The notes below the pieces were generated by a model. The model made no database searches. It saw only the letters and a program-made list of their open reading frames with translations, and was not told where the DNA came from. Below are positions 1-13,000 of a stretch of 64,000 nt of DNA, one piece after another; the stretch's first letter is position 1; each line of letters starts with the position of its first letter. The stretch is from Pagrus major (lineage: Eukaryota; Chordata; Actinopteri; Spariformes; Sparidae), in the NCBI RefSeq assembly GCF_040436345.1, contig NC_133230.1:11852197-11916196 (forward strand), given 5' to 3'. Position numbers and translations under genes: made by a program.

Positions 1-1464
1 CGGTGGTTTTCCCGTTGAAACACACCGCTCACTGTTGTCCAGCTTCACTATATTTGTCACTCCGGCTCATTTGCACAAATTAAAAACCCTGTTGGAGGAA
101 TATGGCAAAGTAGCTCTGATACTTTGTAGTTTAATACGTTTTACAGTGGTCCTCAGATAGTTTTTGCATTAATTGTTCTCTCGCTGTCGAGTTCATCAGA
201 AGATTTATCAGCCTCGTCAGTGAGTTAAAGGTATTTGTGTGTTTTCAGTGTCCGGCCCGTGGTACCTGCACTTTTTCTATTCAAATTGAAAGAAAGGAAT
301 TAGATTTCACTGAAACAACATGGACTCCTTCTCCCTCACTGTAACCTCTCTCTGTCTGAGCACACGCACTCTGGATACAGATGTTATGTTTCTGCACTTT
401 GAACAAGAGCCTCTGGTTTCTTTCCCATACTTGATCTTCCTGGTGTCTTACAGATTGTGGCCTCAGGTGAAGGTTTCATGAGAGGGCAGCGGGGAAGATC
501 CACATTTTTTTGACATCTTAAAGACTCACATTAACCACAACACTTCATAAGGGCAAAGTTTTATAGAGATTGGAAAAGTCCTGATACCACTCCTTCTTCT
601 TTGATGCACTTTGGGGGAAGAGGAGGGGAGTGTGTGTTTGTGTGTGTGTTCATGAAGGACAAACAAACAGAAGGAGAGGAGGAGAGAGAATGAAAGGAAG
701 AAAAATGAGAAAAATAAGGAGGGCGTGTTGGAGAGCAAGACGGAAAGTAGGAAAGAGATAAGAGGGGAAGTGAACAGAGATAACATGAAGGATGCAGAAA
801 GACAAGTCAGTGGAAAAAAAGGCAGAAAAATCAGAAATCTCACATGTTCATGTTTACCATAATCACCGTCTTAGTTTGGTGTGTTTGCATGCTAACGTTT
901 GCTAATTAGCACTAAAGAGAAAGTACAGGTGTCACTAGTTTTGCAGGTATTTAGATTATAAACTACAGCAATGGAAAATCTGACCTGATGACGGCGTGAG
1001 ATGAGAAAAGTTAAGAGAGAGAAGCCTGTATACGTTTGGCCTCTGTGTAGAAGATATACTCAAAAAGAGACACCATCAGGACTGCTGATATACAAAGCCT
1101 CGCTATGATAAGGCAGAGGTTTTTTTACTCAACTCTCGCTAATATAGCCACTTCTAGATGAGAATGTGTCTGATAAATTGTTGCAAATGGTGCTGGTGAA
1201 GAGGTGGAGCTGAAAAATAAGTCATGGATACCACAGTGGCAGGCTCGAGGTGCTTTAGCTTTCTTTTTCCATTACTCTTCTTGTGCACTATTTTGCTTGG
1301 CTGGACAACCATCAGAATGATTTTTCTCAACGACAGGTTCCACCACTGATTCAAGATGCCCAGTTGGCCAAAAGCAACGAGACAAGTGCTAAAAGTGCGG
1401 GACACACCAGGAAAACTAGAACCACAGACGCTCACAGGCTGCCCATCGGCCAATGTCAGGGTCC
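1..1464. other. Intergenic DNA without supported genes
   Basis: No gene. A purine-rich GA tract occupies about 660-800 and yields a meaningless minus-strand frame. A repeat fragment (tttgcatgctaacgtttgct) lies near 885-910, of the family at 50570-51180. Confidence 0.45.
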
Positions 1465-1656
1465 TTAAAGGTGCAGTTTGTATGAATAAGGGGGTTTTTA
1501 GGGGCAGATATGAAAATTCATATTCATAATTATGTTTTCAGCAGTCCACCATGTTTCTACAGTAGCTCAGAATGGACAAAATAAACACTGGCTCTAGAGG
1601 GGATCTTTCAAGGCCACGCCGCTAGATGTCACTAAATCTCACAAACTGGACCTTTA
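1465..1656. mobile_element. Percomorph MITE, 192 bp
   Basis: ttaaaggtgcagtttgtatg at one end and tcacaaactggacctttac at the other are inverted repeats. The interior ccatgtttctacagtagctc, aaacactggctctagagggg and ccgctagatgtcactaaatc is the well-known percomorph element of which 14653-14780 is a 5' piece; this copy is internally deleted. Confidence 0.85.
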
Positions 1657-2219
1657 CGTTTTCACAGTCTGGGCAAACATAAAGAATAAATATGTGTAAA
1701 AGTCAGTGTAGCACTTCTTTAACGGGGCCGATGCCAATGGTGAAAATTTGAAAATGAATTTAGGAGAGAGAGAAAGTGAGAGGAAGGCCTTCAAATGGGG
1801 AGAAAACCATGTTGTAGAGGTATGTGTGTGTGTGTGCATGTGTGTGTGCTCCTGCAGCAGAGCCCCATCAGTCAGGCCTTTTGGCAACAGAACAAACCGG
1901 GCAGAGTTACTTTTTTAGCGGGTGTTCCCCTCTCCTGCTCTCCGCAGCCTTTTACTGTCACACAGGGATCTAAATGATGAGGACACGCAGAACATGCAGA
2001 TGTTTGCAATATCTCTCTAATATGAACTCTCTCATGCGGACGCACCTGGCTCTGATTTGCCGGAGATAGAGCATGTAGCGTGTGCACTTGACATCAGTTT
2101 TTATGTGTGCAGAAAGATACTTAAAGGAAAGAGAGGGGAGGAGGAGGAAGAGGAGGGAGGGGGTGTAAGTAAAAACAGAGCAACTGTCGCTCACATGCCC
2201 GACACAGAATGATAATCAG

Positions 2220-2560
2220 GGCCCGGGCTGCTTTTGTACATGAGCAGCTTTGGTTTTGGGTGACAGCGCTGGTAGTGTTGTTTTACAGTCAGTCTGCAGT
2301 TGGAAATAAAAACCAGACGAGGTGGGCTCGCCGGCCCAAATCAGTCCCCCCGGTAATTAAAAGTGCCTGCTGAGAGCTCTTTACTACACGCAGCCAGATC
2401 AGTGATCATCACTGGCCGATCACATCAAAAGGAAATGACACAGGACACAGGGCGGGCCATTAGTGAGTCGATTTCCCCAAAAAGATCACAGGCAGTCATT
2501 GGGCGGTTGATTACCTACAGATTGTCTGTTCTTTCTCCACCTCTCCACCCGCGGGGAGAC
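2220..2560. promoter_or_regulatory. Possible conserved non-coding element
   Basis: GC-balanced repeat-free stretch (ggtaattaaaagtgcctgct, gatcagtgatcatcactggc, ggcggttgattacctacag) with palindromic ctggccgatcacat-like words and no coding potential. Called only on texture. Confidence 0.3.
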
Positions 2561-2749
2561 AAACTGAAACACGCTTTTGTTTTAAAATCCTCATCTGTGG
2601 TAAAACTCCACAGAGGTGAACTATTTAATGCCACAATGATTTGATTTGATGCATCATCAAATCTCACATTCTGCTCATATTTTATATTTTTTTCATAACT
2701 TTTACCAAATAGCGCCACTGTGGCCACACGTGGTAATTACAGGTTAAAG

Positions 2750-2940
2750 GCACAGTGACTTATTTCCAAAGATTCTCTCGAAGAAAAAGTTTGATATTCT
2801 GGAAAGTATGATCATTCGCTTTCTGGTGGAAAGTTTGATAAGAAGTTTGACCACCCTGTGTCTGTTTAGTAAAAATGAAACTACCGCTAGTTAGCTTAGC
2901 ATAGCATTAAGACAGGAAGCAAAGAGGAAAAGCAACTCAG
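2750..2940. repeat. Teleost 'gctagttagcttagcatagc' repeat
   Basis: tttgatattctggaaagtat, gtttgataagaagtttgacc and accgctagttagcttagcat in the order of the family at 52020-52210. Confidence 0.6.
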
Positions 2941-3341
2941 TCACCAGAATAAATGTAATGTACGTTTCTGCAAACCCCAGATATGTTGAAACTCTACATT
3001 TCTTTGTGTTGACTTTTTAAATTTATGTTGTGGCAATGTGCTTATGGTCTGGTTTCATTTCAACCCAGATGGTTAGGGTTAGGGAAAGATCTTGTTTTGT
3101 CTTAAAATATATGTTTTTGCTGCACAAACACTGTTGGAGATTTTCTCTTAAAGTCTCTTGAACAACTGACACCACATGATAAAAATACTCAATTACAAGT
3201 AAAAATCCAGAAGTATGAGCATCGAAATTTGCTTTATACATCAAAAGTAAAAGTTCTCCTCTTGCAAAAAGATAAAACTTGGAATATGTTATTGATGCAT
3301 TAGAATAAGTCACATTTTATTGTTGTCATTGTAGAAATAAT

Positions 3342-3650
3342 TGAAACTACTTAAAGACACAGTTTACCCAAAAATGAAAATTCAGTCATTATCTCCTCAC
3401 CCTCATGCTGATGGAAAGTCTCATAAACAACTGAAGCGTTGGCTCGATACAGCCCGTTCAGCGTAATCCAATGTAGCTGCTCTAAGCTTAGCAGCTACAG
3501 TGAAGCTTTTGGTTTTAAAGAGGGTTTAAATAATGTTTTCTCAAACCAATTTGGGATCTCTGGGCTTCTGGAGACTTGGATAAGAATGCTGCTACGCTGT
3601 TTTGCTGTGAAGCTCCAGAAATGTTTCGCGGACCACAAACCAATCTTGAC
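3342..3650. repeat. Teleost repeat 'agtttacccaaaaatgaaaa'
   Basis: cacagtttacccaaaaatga, tcaccctcatgctgatggaa, gcagctacagtgaagctttt, tttgggatctctgggcttct, ggagacttggataagaatgc and gttttgctgtgaagctccag reproduce the block order of an abundant percomorph element. The open frame across 3439-3705 comes from this repeat. Confidence 0.8.
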
Positions 3651-3690
3651 CTGCAAACTAACAACACCATCGAATAAATGTAGAATATTT

Positions 3691-5314
3691 GCCTTTGAGA
3701 TGTAGTAAAATATCTCAAAATTGTACTTAAGTACACTACCTTTAAATGTGAGTAAACGTACTTAGTTACTGAACTGAGAAACCTTTGTCCATTGATGAAG
3801 GCCATGAGATGTGGCTGACGGTTCTTAAAGAAACAGATAAGTGGATGTTGCTTTGCTTTTTGTTTTGTTTTGTTTTGTTTTGTTGTTTATATATTTGTTC
3901 ATTTATCTGTTTTGTCAAACTCTGATTTCCAAGGTCAAGAATGAACCTTTCAGGTAACAGGAGAATGTTTCCCTCCAAAATATAGTGTAGTAGAGGAATC
4001 CTAAAGTGTAAATGTCCTCGGTTGCTTCCTAACGTTTTTAACTTACTCAATAAACTTACAAACCATGAAACCTATAATGTTTTTGATTGGTTTCACTCTC
4101 TCAGTCTCGTTCATGGATCCTCTGAGGTGCTGAAGGCTGGACATTTTTCGAACACCTTGTTAAATGAGTTGCAGGTGCAATCAGCGAGACAACACCACTT
4201 TCAAAACCTCGGCACAATCGCCCTCCTTACTGTAATTTATTCCCCTTAAAGAAATGTGGGGGCGAGCGGCGTTTGGGCAGAAAGAGAGAGAGAGAGGAGG
4301 GAGTCGAGTCTTTGGGTCAATAAAAATCAAAAAAGCAGTTATTGACTTTGAAGCCCTTTGCCGTTTGGGGGAAACCCAAAACCGGGCCGATTGTGGCGAG
4401 TCGCTCTGGTTGAGGCCGGAGAGGAAATGCAGTGTGACACTAACAGGCTGAAGGAGGAAGTGTTGATGGACTGAATTAAACAAGGGGGTGGATGGAGGGG
4501 GCCGAGGGGGTGCTGGGTGGGTTTGTGGGGGCATGACACTAATGTTTTCCATTGACGAGACGGAAAAGCCCCGCTGCTATGCCACACACACACACACAGA
4601 GTCATAAATTCATGCATTTATTCACAGGGAAGCCGGAGCAGGGGCACTTTCCCATGCATACTTTAAGGAAAACATACACAAACATTTGGTTTAAACTGAA
4701 GCTTGAAGTCTGATTGAAAGCTGAAAGATCCGTCAAATCAACATTTACCACAAAGTTTCCCAGAGCAGTTTGATTAAAGTCTAAAAATGACCATCATTCA
4801 CCCGGATTGAGAGAAAATAATAAAGATTTAAACATATTTCAGGCTACTGTGACTCATAGGTACACAAGCTGTCTGTTTCCAATTATGGCTTTTAAGCAGT
4901 TTGAGGAAATGTGTGGTAACTTCAAGAGGAAATATTTTACATGTCATGGATGTAATAGAGGAGCATTGTACTTTGTATAAAACTGCAGGATCTGGGTTTT
5001 ATCTGCACGCAGAAAAAAGGCAGCAGGGAAAACAAAGAAGTAGTAAACGTGGAGGGCGTGTTGACGGGAAAACAGAACAGACACACAAACATGTTGAAAA
5101 CGAGGATTTTCAAATTAAAGGACCTTGTTTTGGTGCATTTTTTTACTGATTTGTTGTATTTAACAAAAAAATAAGTGATGGAGAAGATGAAATATGCAGT
5201 ACAATGATCATGTTAAGCACATATTACTTAGTATGTTAAGCATGTTAAGGACTTCCCAGCATGCATTGTTAAATGAGAGTAAAAACTCTCCCGAGACCTT
5301 TCTTTTTCAAAGGT
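3691..5314. other. Intergenic DNA; GC-richer patch at 4240-4560
   Basis: No gene. The 4240-4560 patch (gggggcgagcggcgtttggg, accgggccgattgtggcgag) stands out in base composition and contains ttattgactttgaagccct; possible regulatory element, unproven. A short (CA)n lies at 4583-4598. Confidence 0.35.
3856..3884 (+). repeat. (TTTTG)n microsatellite
   Basis: Five tandem ttttg units. Confidence 0.9.
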
Positions 5315-5470
5315 CATTTTATACTCGTACTGTACTAAGGTACAATTTTGAGGTACTTTACTTGAGTATTTCCGTTTGTTGCTGCTTTATACTTCCACTT
5401 AACTACATTTTTGAGACACATAATCTGCTTTTTACTCCACTACATTTGCTTATAAACACATACATGTTTA
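5315..5470. repeat. 'tacttgagtatttccgtttg' interspersed repeat
   Basis: gaggtactttacttgagtat, gctgctttatacttccactt and ttttactccactacatttgc in the same order as 29642-29815. Confidence 0.75.
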
Positions 5471-5475
5471 CACAA

Positions 5476-6777
5476 AAAAGAAATAAATGAATGTATAACA
5501 TATGCCACATTTAAAAGGAGTAAATAATTAAGAATTTGCCATAGTCAGTGTGATTGAAATTGTGTAGAGCTGGTGGACTTGTGGTTATGAAGAAGATGCA
5601 CAGGAGACCCTGATGTCTTAAGCTGAGCTAAGAGACACAGAATAGGAAAAAGGTCACTAACTGAGAAGCAATCTGGGGAATTTGGTGTTAAAGTTTGACA
5701 TCTGCTGTAGTGAAAAACTTCTTAAATTGTTGTAAATTGTTAATAACTATTTGCTCTAAGTAATCCTGGCCATTCAAATTAATACAGAAAAGCACCCCCA
5801 ACTGTGACTGACCTCCAGCGTCCCTGGATGCATGTTGTGCAAAGATATATTCATGTAATAAAGGTACAGGTACTGAAGGAACAAAGTAAATGCGATCGCT
5901 GTCACTACACTTTAATATCCGTGTCTTAAAATGAAAGAAAGACAAAAACCCAAATCCAGGCCAAACATTGTTTTAATTAAAACAATTTGCAGTCCTTGAG
6001 CGGAGGTTAATCTTTGTAAATGTTGAGGCTTAAATGGTTTAACCGGTCTCTGCACCTCAATTAGTCAAAGTGTCCTGTCTTATAGGATTATTCAGATTCT
6101 TAGATCTACCACATTGAATTAATTTGACTTTTTCACAGAAGCCTGTGATATTCAAGACAAAACTGATTTGATCTTGTTTTACAAGTGAACAGATCACATG
6201 TTACCTCTACGTGGAGTTTTTATCGGCCATTTTTAACACGTGTTACCTACATTTGAACACTGAACATATGATATGTGATCCTGCCGATCACTGAAGGTAT
6301 AGCTGCCGCTCAGCTGATCAGAGCCGACTCTCTTAAAACAGTATTCAGACTGGAAGGCAGACGAAGAATCTCAAAGGTTTTAAACTGCACATGACAATAA
6401 ACGCTCTGACGTGAATGAATGAGGGTTAACTGTCGAGCCACTCTACATTAGTTATTGTCATCAGCTTGATTCTCTTGTGATATTTCTGAACAGGCGGTAG
6501 TTAACTGATTTTTTTCTTCTTTGTCTCTCTCAGTCTTTATCAGTGTGAGCGCTGCGATTAAAGCATGTTTTGATCTGTAAGCCACCTTTCATATGTGGAT
6601 TTGGGAGCCACATGGCATGGGAGAGGTCAGCATTTATGGGCATTAACAACAAGTCAGACAGACCTCCCACCACGCGTGCATTCATCTAATAAAGCAGGTT
6701 TACTTGAGGTCCGTCACTCTTCAGGCCTTGATAAGGTTGTCAATCAGCTTCACTTCATTTCTGGAAGTCTGGTTGGG

Positions 6778-6808
<31 letters not shown>

Positions 6809-7929
6809 GCGTTTCTGAGGCCACATCAGACAATCAGAAACTAAAGCATTAACAGAGACCTACAAGGTCAAATTGTTAAATCTTTTTCTCCAGCCTCTCT
6901 TTTATGTTGTGGATTTGTTCACTGTTATTCTTTGCTTTAATTAACAGGATTAAAGTGAACTTTGATCAATATCATTAGACACAATGTCTTGTTGTCAAAC
7001 CCCCGTTAATCCCTCCAAACTGTCAGATTGGATCACATCTGCTGTTAAAACTTGACCGAAGTGGATTTCAGAAGTGGCCCAGAGTCACACGCTGAGGCTC
7101 TGCGGCCAAAAATGCAACGTGTCGAGGTGTTCTGAGATATTCTCGTTGCGGTGCCACCGTGAAGAATGAACATTTGTCCTTTTACAAACAAGAGTTGTTG
7201 TTTCTTGCGTTTGATAATGAATTCAGATGTTGTTGTTATTTATTTATTTTCACTGGATTTTAAATGTTCCCATCTGGGGGGGCTCTCGCTTATTAACGTA
7301 ACATTTGAGTCACAAAGCTAATCATCAGATTTTTACAAAAAACTGATGATCTATCCAGAACAAACCCAGAGCAACATTTAAGATCACTTAACACTGCTCT
7401 GAAAGTACGTAAGCAACACTTATCTTACCATTTAGAGGACAAAATATTCTGTTTGCGGCACAATAAAAGCCATTTTTAAGATATTTCTCAAATTGTGTCT
7501 CCATTTCCAAATCCAAACAAAACATGTACCCAGAAATTACATCTTTGTCCACGTTGAATTGGTCATCTACATTACTGTCACATGGTATTATGTTAGATTT
7601 TAAACAAAATAACTTGTTTACATGCCTCCATGTGTTGTTCTAGAGGGTATGGACAAACGTCAAATTCAATATTGAAGATTGAAGGTTCAAGTTAATTCAT
7701 CATCATCATACAACTGGGATTGTAATGAAAGTTGTAGTCCCTTTTTTTAAAAAAAAAACATTTAAAAAATGTATGAATAAATAATTAAACCTGAAAATAA
7801 GAGCTATTTGGATGATTGAATGATATTTAGTGAGTCTTTTTGCGGATCATGAAAATACCATTAAAGGTAAGTTTTGTTAAGCAGGGTTGTTCATAAAAAT
7901 ATTGACAGGACACAAATGTAATGTTAATA
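5476..7929. other. Intergenic DNA without supported genes
   Basis: AT-rich and largely unique. No gene, no RNA and no clear element recognised apart from the (AGC)n tract at 6780. Confidence 0.45.
6780..6811 (+). repeat. (AGC)n microsatellite
   Basis: Ten copies of agc with one aac interruption. Confidence 0.9.
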
Positions 7930-8160
7930 CAGAGGCACAAACAAAAAATGGACTTGGTGTGGGGTCGGTATAGCACTGACACAATACTGGGCTAACTTGA
8001 CCCAGTACCAGAGGGGTGCAATGACCCAGTGTTGGTGTTATTTTTACATTATTGTTGGGTTACTGGATCAAAACCCTTCTGTTAGGTGTTTCCTACCCAG
8101 TAAAATGAATATTGCAATACTGGTCAATTTTTAATCCAGTGTGTAGAAGTACCTGTACCT
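7930..8160. repeat. Teleost 'acccagtgttgg' repeat fragment
   Basis: gggctaacttgacccagtac, gcaatgacccagtgttggtg and attgttgggttactggatca are the recurrent words of a common fish repeat; degenerate here. Confidence 0.6.
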
Positions 8161-8256
8161 GTATTTTGATTTTTTGATTTTGTTCTGATGTTCATCTTTA
8201 CTTAAAAAAAGCCAGGAGACCAATCACAATTTAGCTGTAATGTACGGCAAGTGAAC

Positions 8257-8392
8257 TTAAAGGTGCTATTCGTAAGAAAAGTTGATTTTTGAGTGTCATT
8301 CCCAACCTCGTCAAACAATGATGCTGTGGGATTGAAGGACGGGTCGGGAATAAGACGCAAAAATCAACTTTTCTTACAAATAGCACCTTTAA
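8257..8392. mobile_element. Palindromic MITE, 136 bp
   Basis: Arms ttaaaggtgctattcgtaag...gttgatttttg and its inverse caaaaatcaactt...cttacaaatagcacctttaa run for about 40 bases each with few mismatches, nearly the whole element. TTAA at both tips. Confidence 0.85.
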
Positions 8393-8759
8393 CTTGTTAT
8401 TTCCAAGTGTAAGTTACAAAATTAGGCACCAAATATTAGAAGAAATGACGCCCTTTTCCATATTAAAATCCTACACTCAAATCAAATATTTATGGCACTT
8501 TTAAACAGAAAATGTGCATCTTTAATCCTTGTTCACACTTTTACAGTAATTATTGTCTAGAGGATAACAACAGCTGGTAATGACTTAGATTTTTTAATAT
8601 AAAAAGGGACATGGAGCACGATGGAAGGGAAGCCCGGTGTTGTTTTTGTGATAATAAAGTGTATTTGTGCGGCTCGGTGACTCTGAACAAAATGATCATC
8701 GTCACCCCCCGACTGGATCAGAGCGATCTGCTGGCAGTGACCTCGGCTCCCCTCTTTCA

Positions 8760-8970
8760 CCTTTAGGTGTTGATTGCTTTTAGAGCCCTAAGTCTAGATT
8801 GAGGGCTTTTCCCATGGAGATTAGACGCTCTGGTTTAAAGCTGTTTCAACAGGTCGCTTGTGAGGGGTCAAAGGTCAATTACATAGTAGTGCCTAATGGT
8901 AGCAAATAACGTCAATCACCTTAAATGGACCAGCGGCGAGACTTGTGCCTGACTTTGGGCTGGAATGTGG
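8760..8970. promoter_or_regulatory. Possible conserved non-coding element
   Basis: Repeat-free, GC-balanced stretch with tgattgcttttagagcccta, ggggtcaaaggtcaattaca (a TCAAAGGTCA nuclear-receptor-like half-site pair) and gcaaataacgtcaatcacct. No coding potential. Inference from texture only. Confidence 0.3.
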
Positions 8971-9009
8971 AGAATCCAGAGGTTAAGCCGGTGGCATGGA
9001 GCGGCTGAC

Positions 9010-9073
9010 TGGACACAGACACACACACACACACTAACACACACTAACACACGCACACACACTTACACACACT
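9010..9073 (+). repeat. Interrupted (CA)n tract
   Basis: acacac runs broken by taacac and gcac, 64 bases. Confidence 0.9.
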
Positions 9074-9767
9074 GTTCCTCGACTGCTGGCCGAGCTCACT
9101 CACCATCACCTACCATACCGGGCTATCAATCTTGTAGTGACCTCATTCAATCTGAAAAACAACACACAGCCTGTAACTGTGGAGATCATGTGATCAAGAA
9201 AAGAAGTGATCGACTCTACGGAAGCAAGGAAAGGCCAAAATTAAATGAATTTTTTTTAAAAAATACTCATAGTAACACCAGAGTGTAGAAATACACTGTT
9301 ACGAGTCCTTTATTGAAACTTTTACTGTGGTAATAATCTTTGGAAAAATCTATATTGGGATAGTGAATTAAAATTGTCAATGCAGTTATATTTACAGTAC
9401 TTTAATGTTGCGGCTGGTAAAAATTAGGCTATTTTTTTTCGTATACACTCAAAAAATAATTATGCCTAAAACGATGACTACGTATTTTAATTAAATGTAG
9501 ATTATCCATCTATTTTTATTACGTAAAATAAAGTTTATTATGTTTCTTAAATGTTGAGTCAGTGTGAATAGATTGAATAATTAAATCAGATTAAATTAGA
9601 TTAATGCAAACACATACATAAATATTTCTGTTCATCCAATTAGTATCTAAGATAAAGGGGAACGTCCACACAAAGAGTTTATTACTCAAGTATTATATAC
9701 AAACATAATGTTATTCTGTCTCCTTTGTTAAATCACATTTAGTTATTCAGTTTATACACATTTACAG

Positions 9768-10075
9768 AGGTAGACACAAAAAATAGCTGGAAAATATACA
9801 TATAAAAATACTTAAAGTCAGTGTTTGAGGCATAATTCTTTTTTATGTACTTCCAAGTACTTTGTCAATTTCACTAAGGGATCAAACAAGTTTATCCATG
9901 TATTTGTTTATTATACTTGTGTTTTTAATCTGATGGAAAGTAAAAGTACAAAATATGCCTCCAAAATGCAGCAGAGTACTAAGATAGAAGCAGAAAAAAT
10001 GGTAGTACATGTAGCTCTACCTCAGAATTGCACAGTACTTGAATAAATGTACATGATTACATTCCACCTCTGGCA
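9768..10075. repeat. Diverged copy of the 'tactcaagta' repeat
   Basis: Opens acagaggtagacacaaaa and closes tacttgaataaatgtacatg then attccacctctgg, in reverse orientation to 29642-29815. Interior is diverged. Confidence 0.6.
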
Positions 10076-13000
10076 ACTTAATATGAGAGCAGATGTGATT
10101 TATTAATTAGTCGATAGAAAATAAATCAATCAGCAGCTTTTTTGATAATCGATTCAAGCAAACTGTCAAATATCCTTGCTCCCCTTCTTTGCCTCCACAC
10201 GTCCTCGCTGAGGTGAAATCTTCATCCCCCTGCAAGAAGAGCTTGTGAATGAGAACTCTGTTGGCACAAACGTCTGCGTTCACATTTACGTGCATGATTT
10301 GCTGTCCCAGATTGACTCTCTAATTAATGGCCTCGCCCGGGGCGCACAAACAAATGACGATGCTGTGTAACCGTGACAACAGAGATGACTCATACCCACA
10401 GCGAGCGCTCACCTGGCCTGATGTGCTGTCTGGGCCAAATGTAGCTTTTCCTGTGCATTCATTAATGTTACAGTGGCAGTAAGTCACACTGACACAGAGC
10501 GATGTGTTCATGAGGTTTTTGTTTTCACGTAGAACTGATGAGGAATTCTAACTGGGTTTTAATTAAGTGTTAAATAATAATATTATTTTAATCCTAGAAG
10601 ATTACCCATTGATCAACACTGAACTGTAATTAAGCCTGATTATACCTAATATCAATCAAGTATAATTTTTACCATGGCCAACATCTCAGTTTAGCATGTT
10701 AGCGTGCTAACAGCTGCTAATGATGCCTTCAATTGCAATGGAACTCTGGAAAAATCGACTCCGACGTGGAAAAGTATGATGGAACGGTCATCAAAGTCAG
10801 AAATTAAGGCAAGATCCACCAAAACACAACATCACTGCAGCATGGCAGCGCACACAGTGAACAATATCCTTTTCATCCCTTTTTACTTTATGTAGTGTTT
10901 GTTTTGTGAATGTTGTAGAAGTCTCTGCGACCATCTGGTGCGAGTCTACTCCTCCCGTCTGTTTTTATGTGTGCTAATCTGTTAAATCAGCTGCTGTAGA
11001 TGCTTGTGAAGTCCACATACTTTAAAACAGTGCTTGCTGCGGGTGTCCAAGCATAATCAGCAGCTGTTGTAACACAAAGTACAGCTGAGGCTGATGGGAA
11101 TGCTTTAGTTTTGGAAAAAATACAGTTATGACTGGCTGGTTCACTAAGCTATTGGTGAAGTTGTTGAATTTTCTTGGGACTTTGATTATTTTTTTGCACA
11201 TTTTTTTTGGGTAATCCAACTTTTAACAAATAACTGCTCTTCTTTTGTTTCCTCTTCATCACAGTTTGCTTCTAGAGAACATCTGAAAACAACAAACATT
11301 GACCAAAATGCTTCACCAGGAGATTACATAAAATAGGAATTTCCAAATAAAAACACAATAATTTTAGTAAAAGACAAGAACAGATCAAAACTTAACACAA
11401 ACAGCATTATACAAAATAGCAGAAAGAGAAAGAAAGAGTAGAACAATCTACAACTAATGATGTTCAGATCTCACCAGTCACCTGACCACCTGCCAGCACA
11501 CCTGCACCTCATTTACCTTAATCAGCCTCTCTCTATATACATACCTGCCCTCGAACACAAGTCCTCTGTCAGGCTTCTTGTTGTGTTAATGTAGTTGTAG
11601 TGGTCAGACCTCGGTTCGGGTTTGTCAGTCTGTTGCTGATGTTTTCTCGACCTGTTCGGCCTACATGTTCTGCTTTGGGTCCACACAACATTATCTTAAA
11701 TCTCTGACCTGGAACCACAGGAGGTTAAAAACTCAAATGAAAGTCTCACTTCTTCACCGTGATCCAACCTGAAGTCTAAACTGAAGTCTGCACAGCTCGG
11801 CCAGCTGCTCTCGGTAAACTTGACTTGACAGTTTTCTGGTTCAGGTTGGACGCTGGAGGGATTTTGACTGATGTCATGATTTCACCCGGCAACAACTGAC
11901 ATCAGCTCTTTGTTTTTGTGCAATGTATCGAACCGCTCACTGGCATTGCTTACCGGGACACATGAATGGAACTGGGCCATCATTAATGTTATGAGTAACA
12001 CCTGTGCTTTTCCTGCACGGACAGGTCAAAATGTCTGCCGGGGAAAAGATGCTTTGTCAGAGTTCATGTTCAGAGCAGTTTGTTTAGCTGTTAACTTTAT
12101 TTGTTTATATTTGTTCATCTCTTTTATTTGTTTGCAGTAAACCCTTCCTCTTTTTTTTTTCTTGAATCTGTCTTTTTTATGTATATTTCTGTTTTGGTAA
12201 TTATTTTTGTTGGATCTTTTTTGTGACAAACAAAATAATCTTTTCAGATTCTATTTATTCAGTTAGATGTGCAGTTTCATTGTAACTTTTTATTTCAAAC
12301 AATCAAGACCAAAAGCATTAACATTTAGTTTTAAAGTCAGGAAAGGCTGAATCTTTACATTTTTAAACAATACTGGAATCTGCTCAAAGGTTTCTAAAAG
12401 ACAGGAAAAAATAGAGTAGGTGACATTAGTGTCCTAAATCCAAGACTGGATTATCAAATGAGCAGCAGGTAACTAAAAAAACTCAAGGGACCTCATTTAT
12501 AAAAATGCTCTCAGATCTATACTTGTTGAATCTTGTCTTAAGATCATTTCTGATTGTGTGTGCTTCATTAAAGAATAAAATTCTTCAATCACATTTGTAA
12601 TTTACGCACCTGTAACCTATAAATCTTAAATCAACTTAAATTGACACACCTGCCTTGCAAAATGCAAAATCCCCTCATATAATTCCAGCACAAATGGCCG
12701 TGAATGGCCTTGGACCAAAAGAGAAAATTCAAATTTTGGGAGATGAGATCGAAGCCAGGCAACACATTAGGTGGACTCAATAGTGGGTTGACAAACACAA
12801 AGTTTAAAATTGAGTTGCTGCTGCAATTGTTCATAGAGCTAAAAGTTGACCACAGGCTTGGATACATACAGTATGCATCCCAAACTGCAATACTGGAAGT
12901 CTTATAAAGTTTTATAAATGAGGCCCCAGAATTATTGTGTGTCGCAACCGATAATTAGTTTTGTGCAGAATCAACAAAAGTGGGCCCTGCATTATGACCT

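Noticed and set aside
526-843. 105-residue minus-strand frame rich in Phe, Leu and Ser
   Set aside because: Translation of a purine-rich GA tract; low complexity and no splice context.
3439-3705. 88-residue plus-strand frame
   Set aside because: Falls inside an abundant teleost interspersed repeat.
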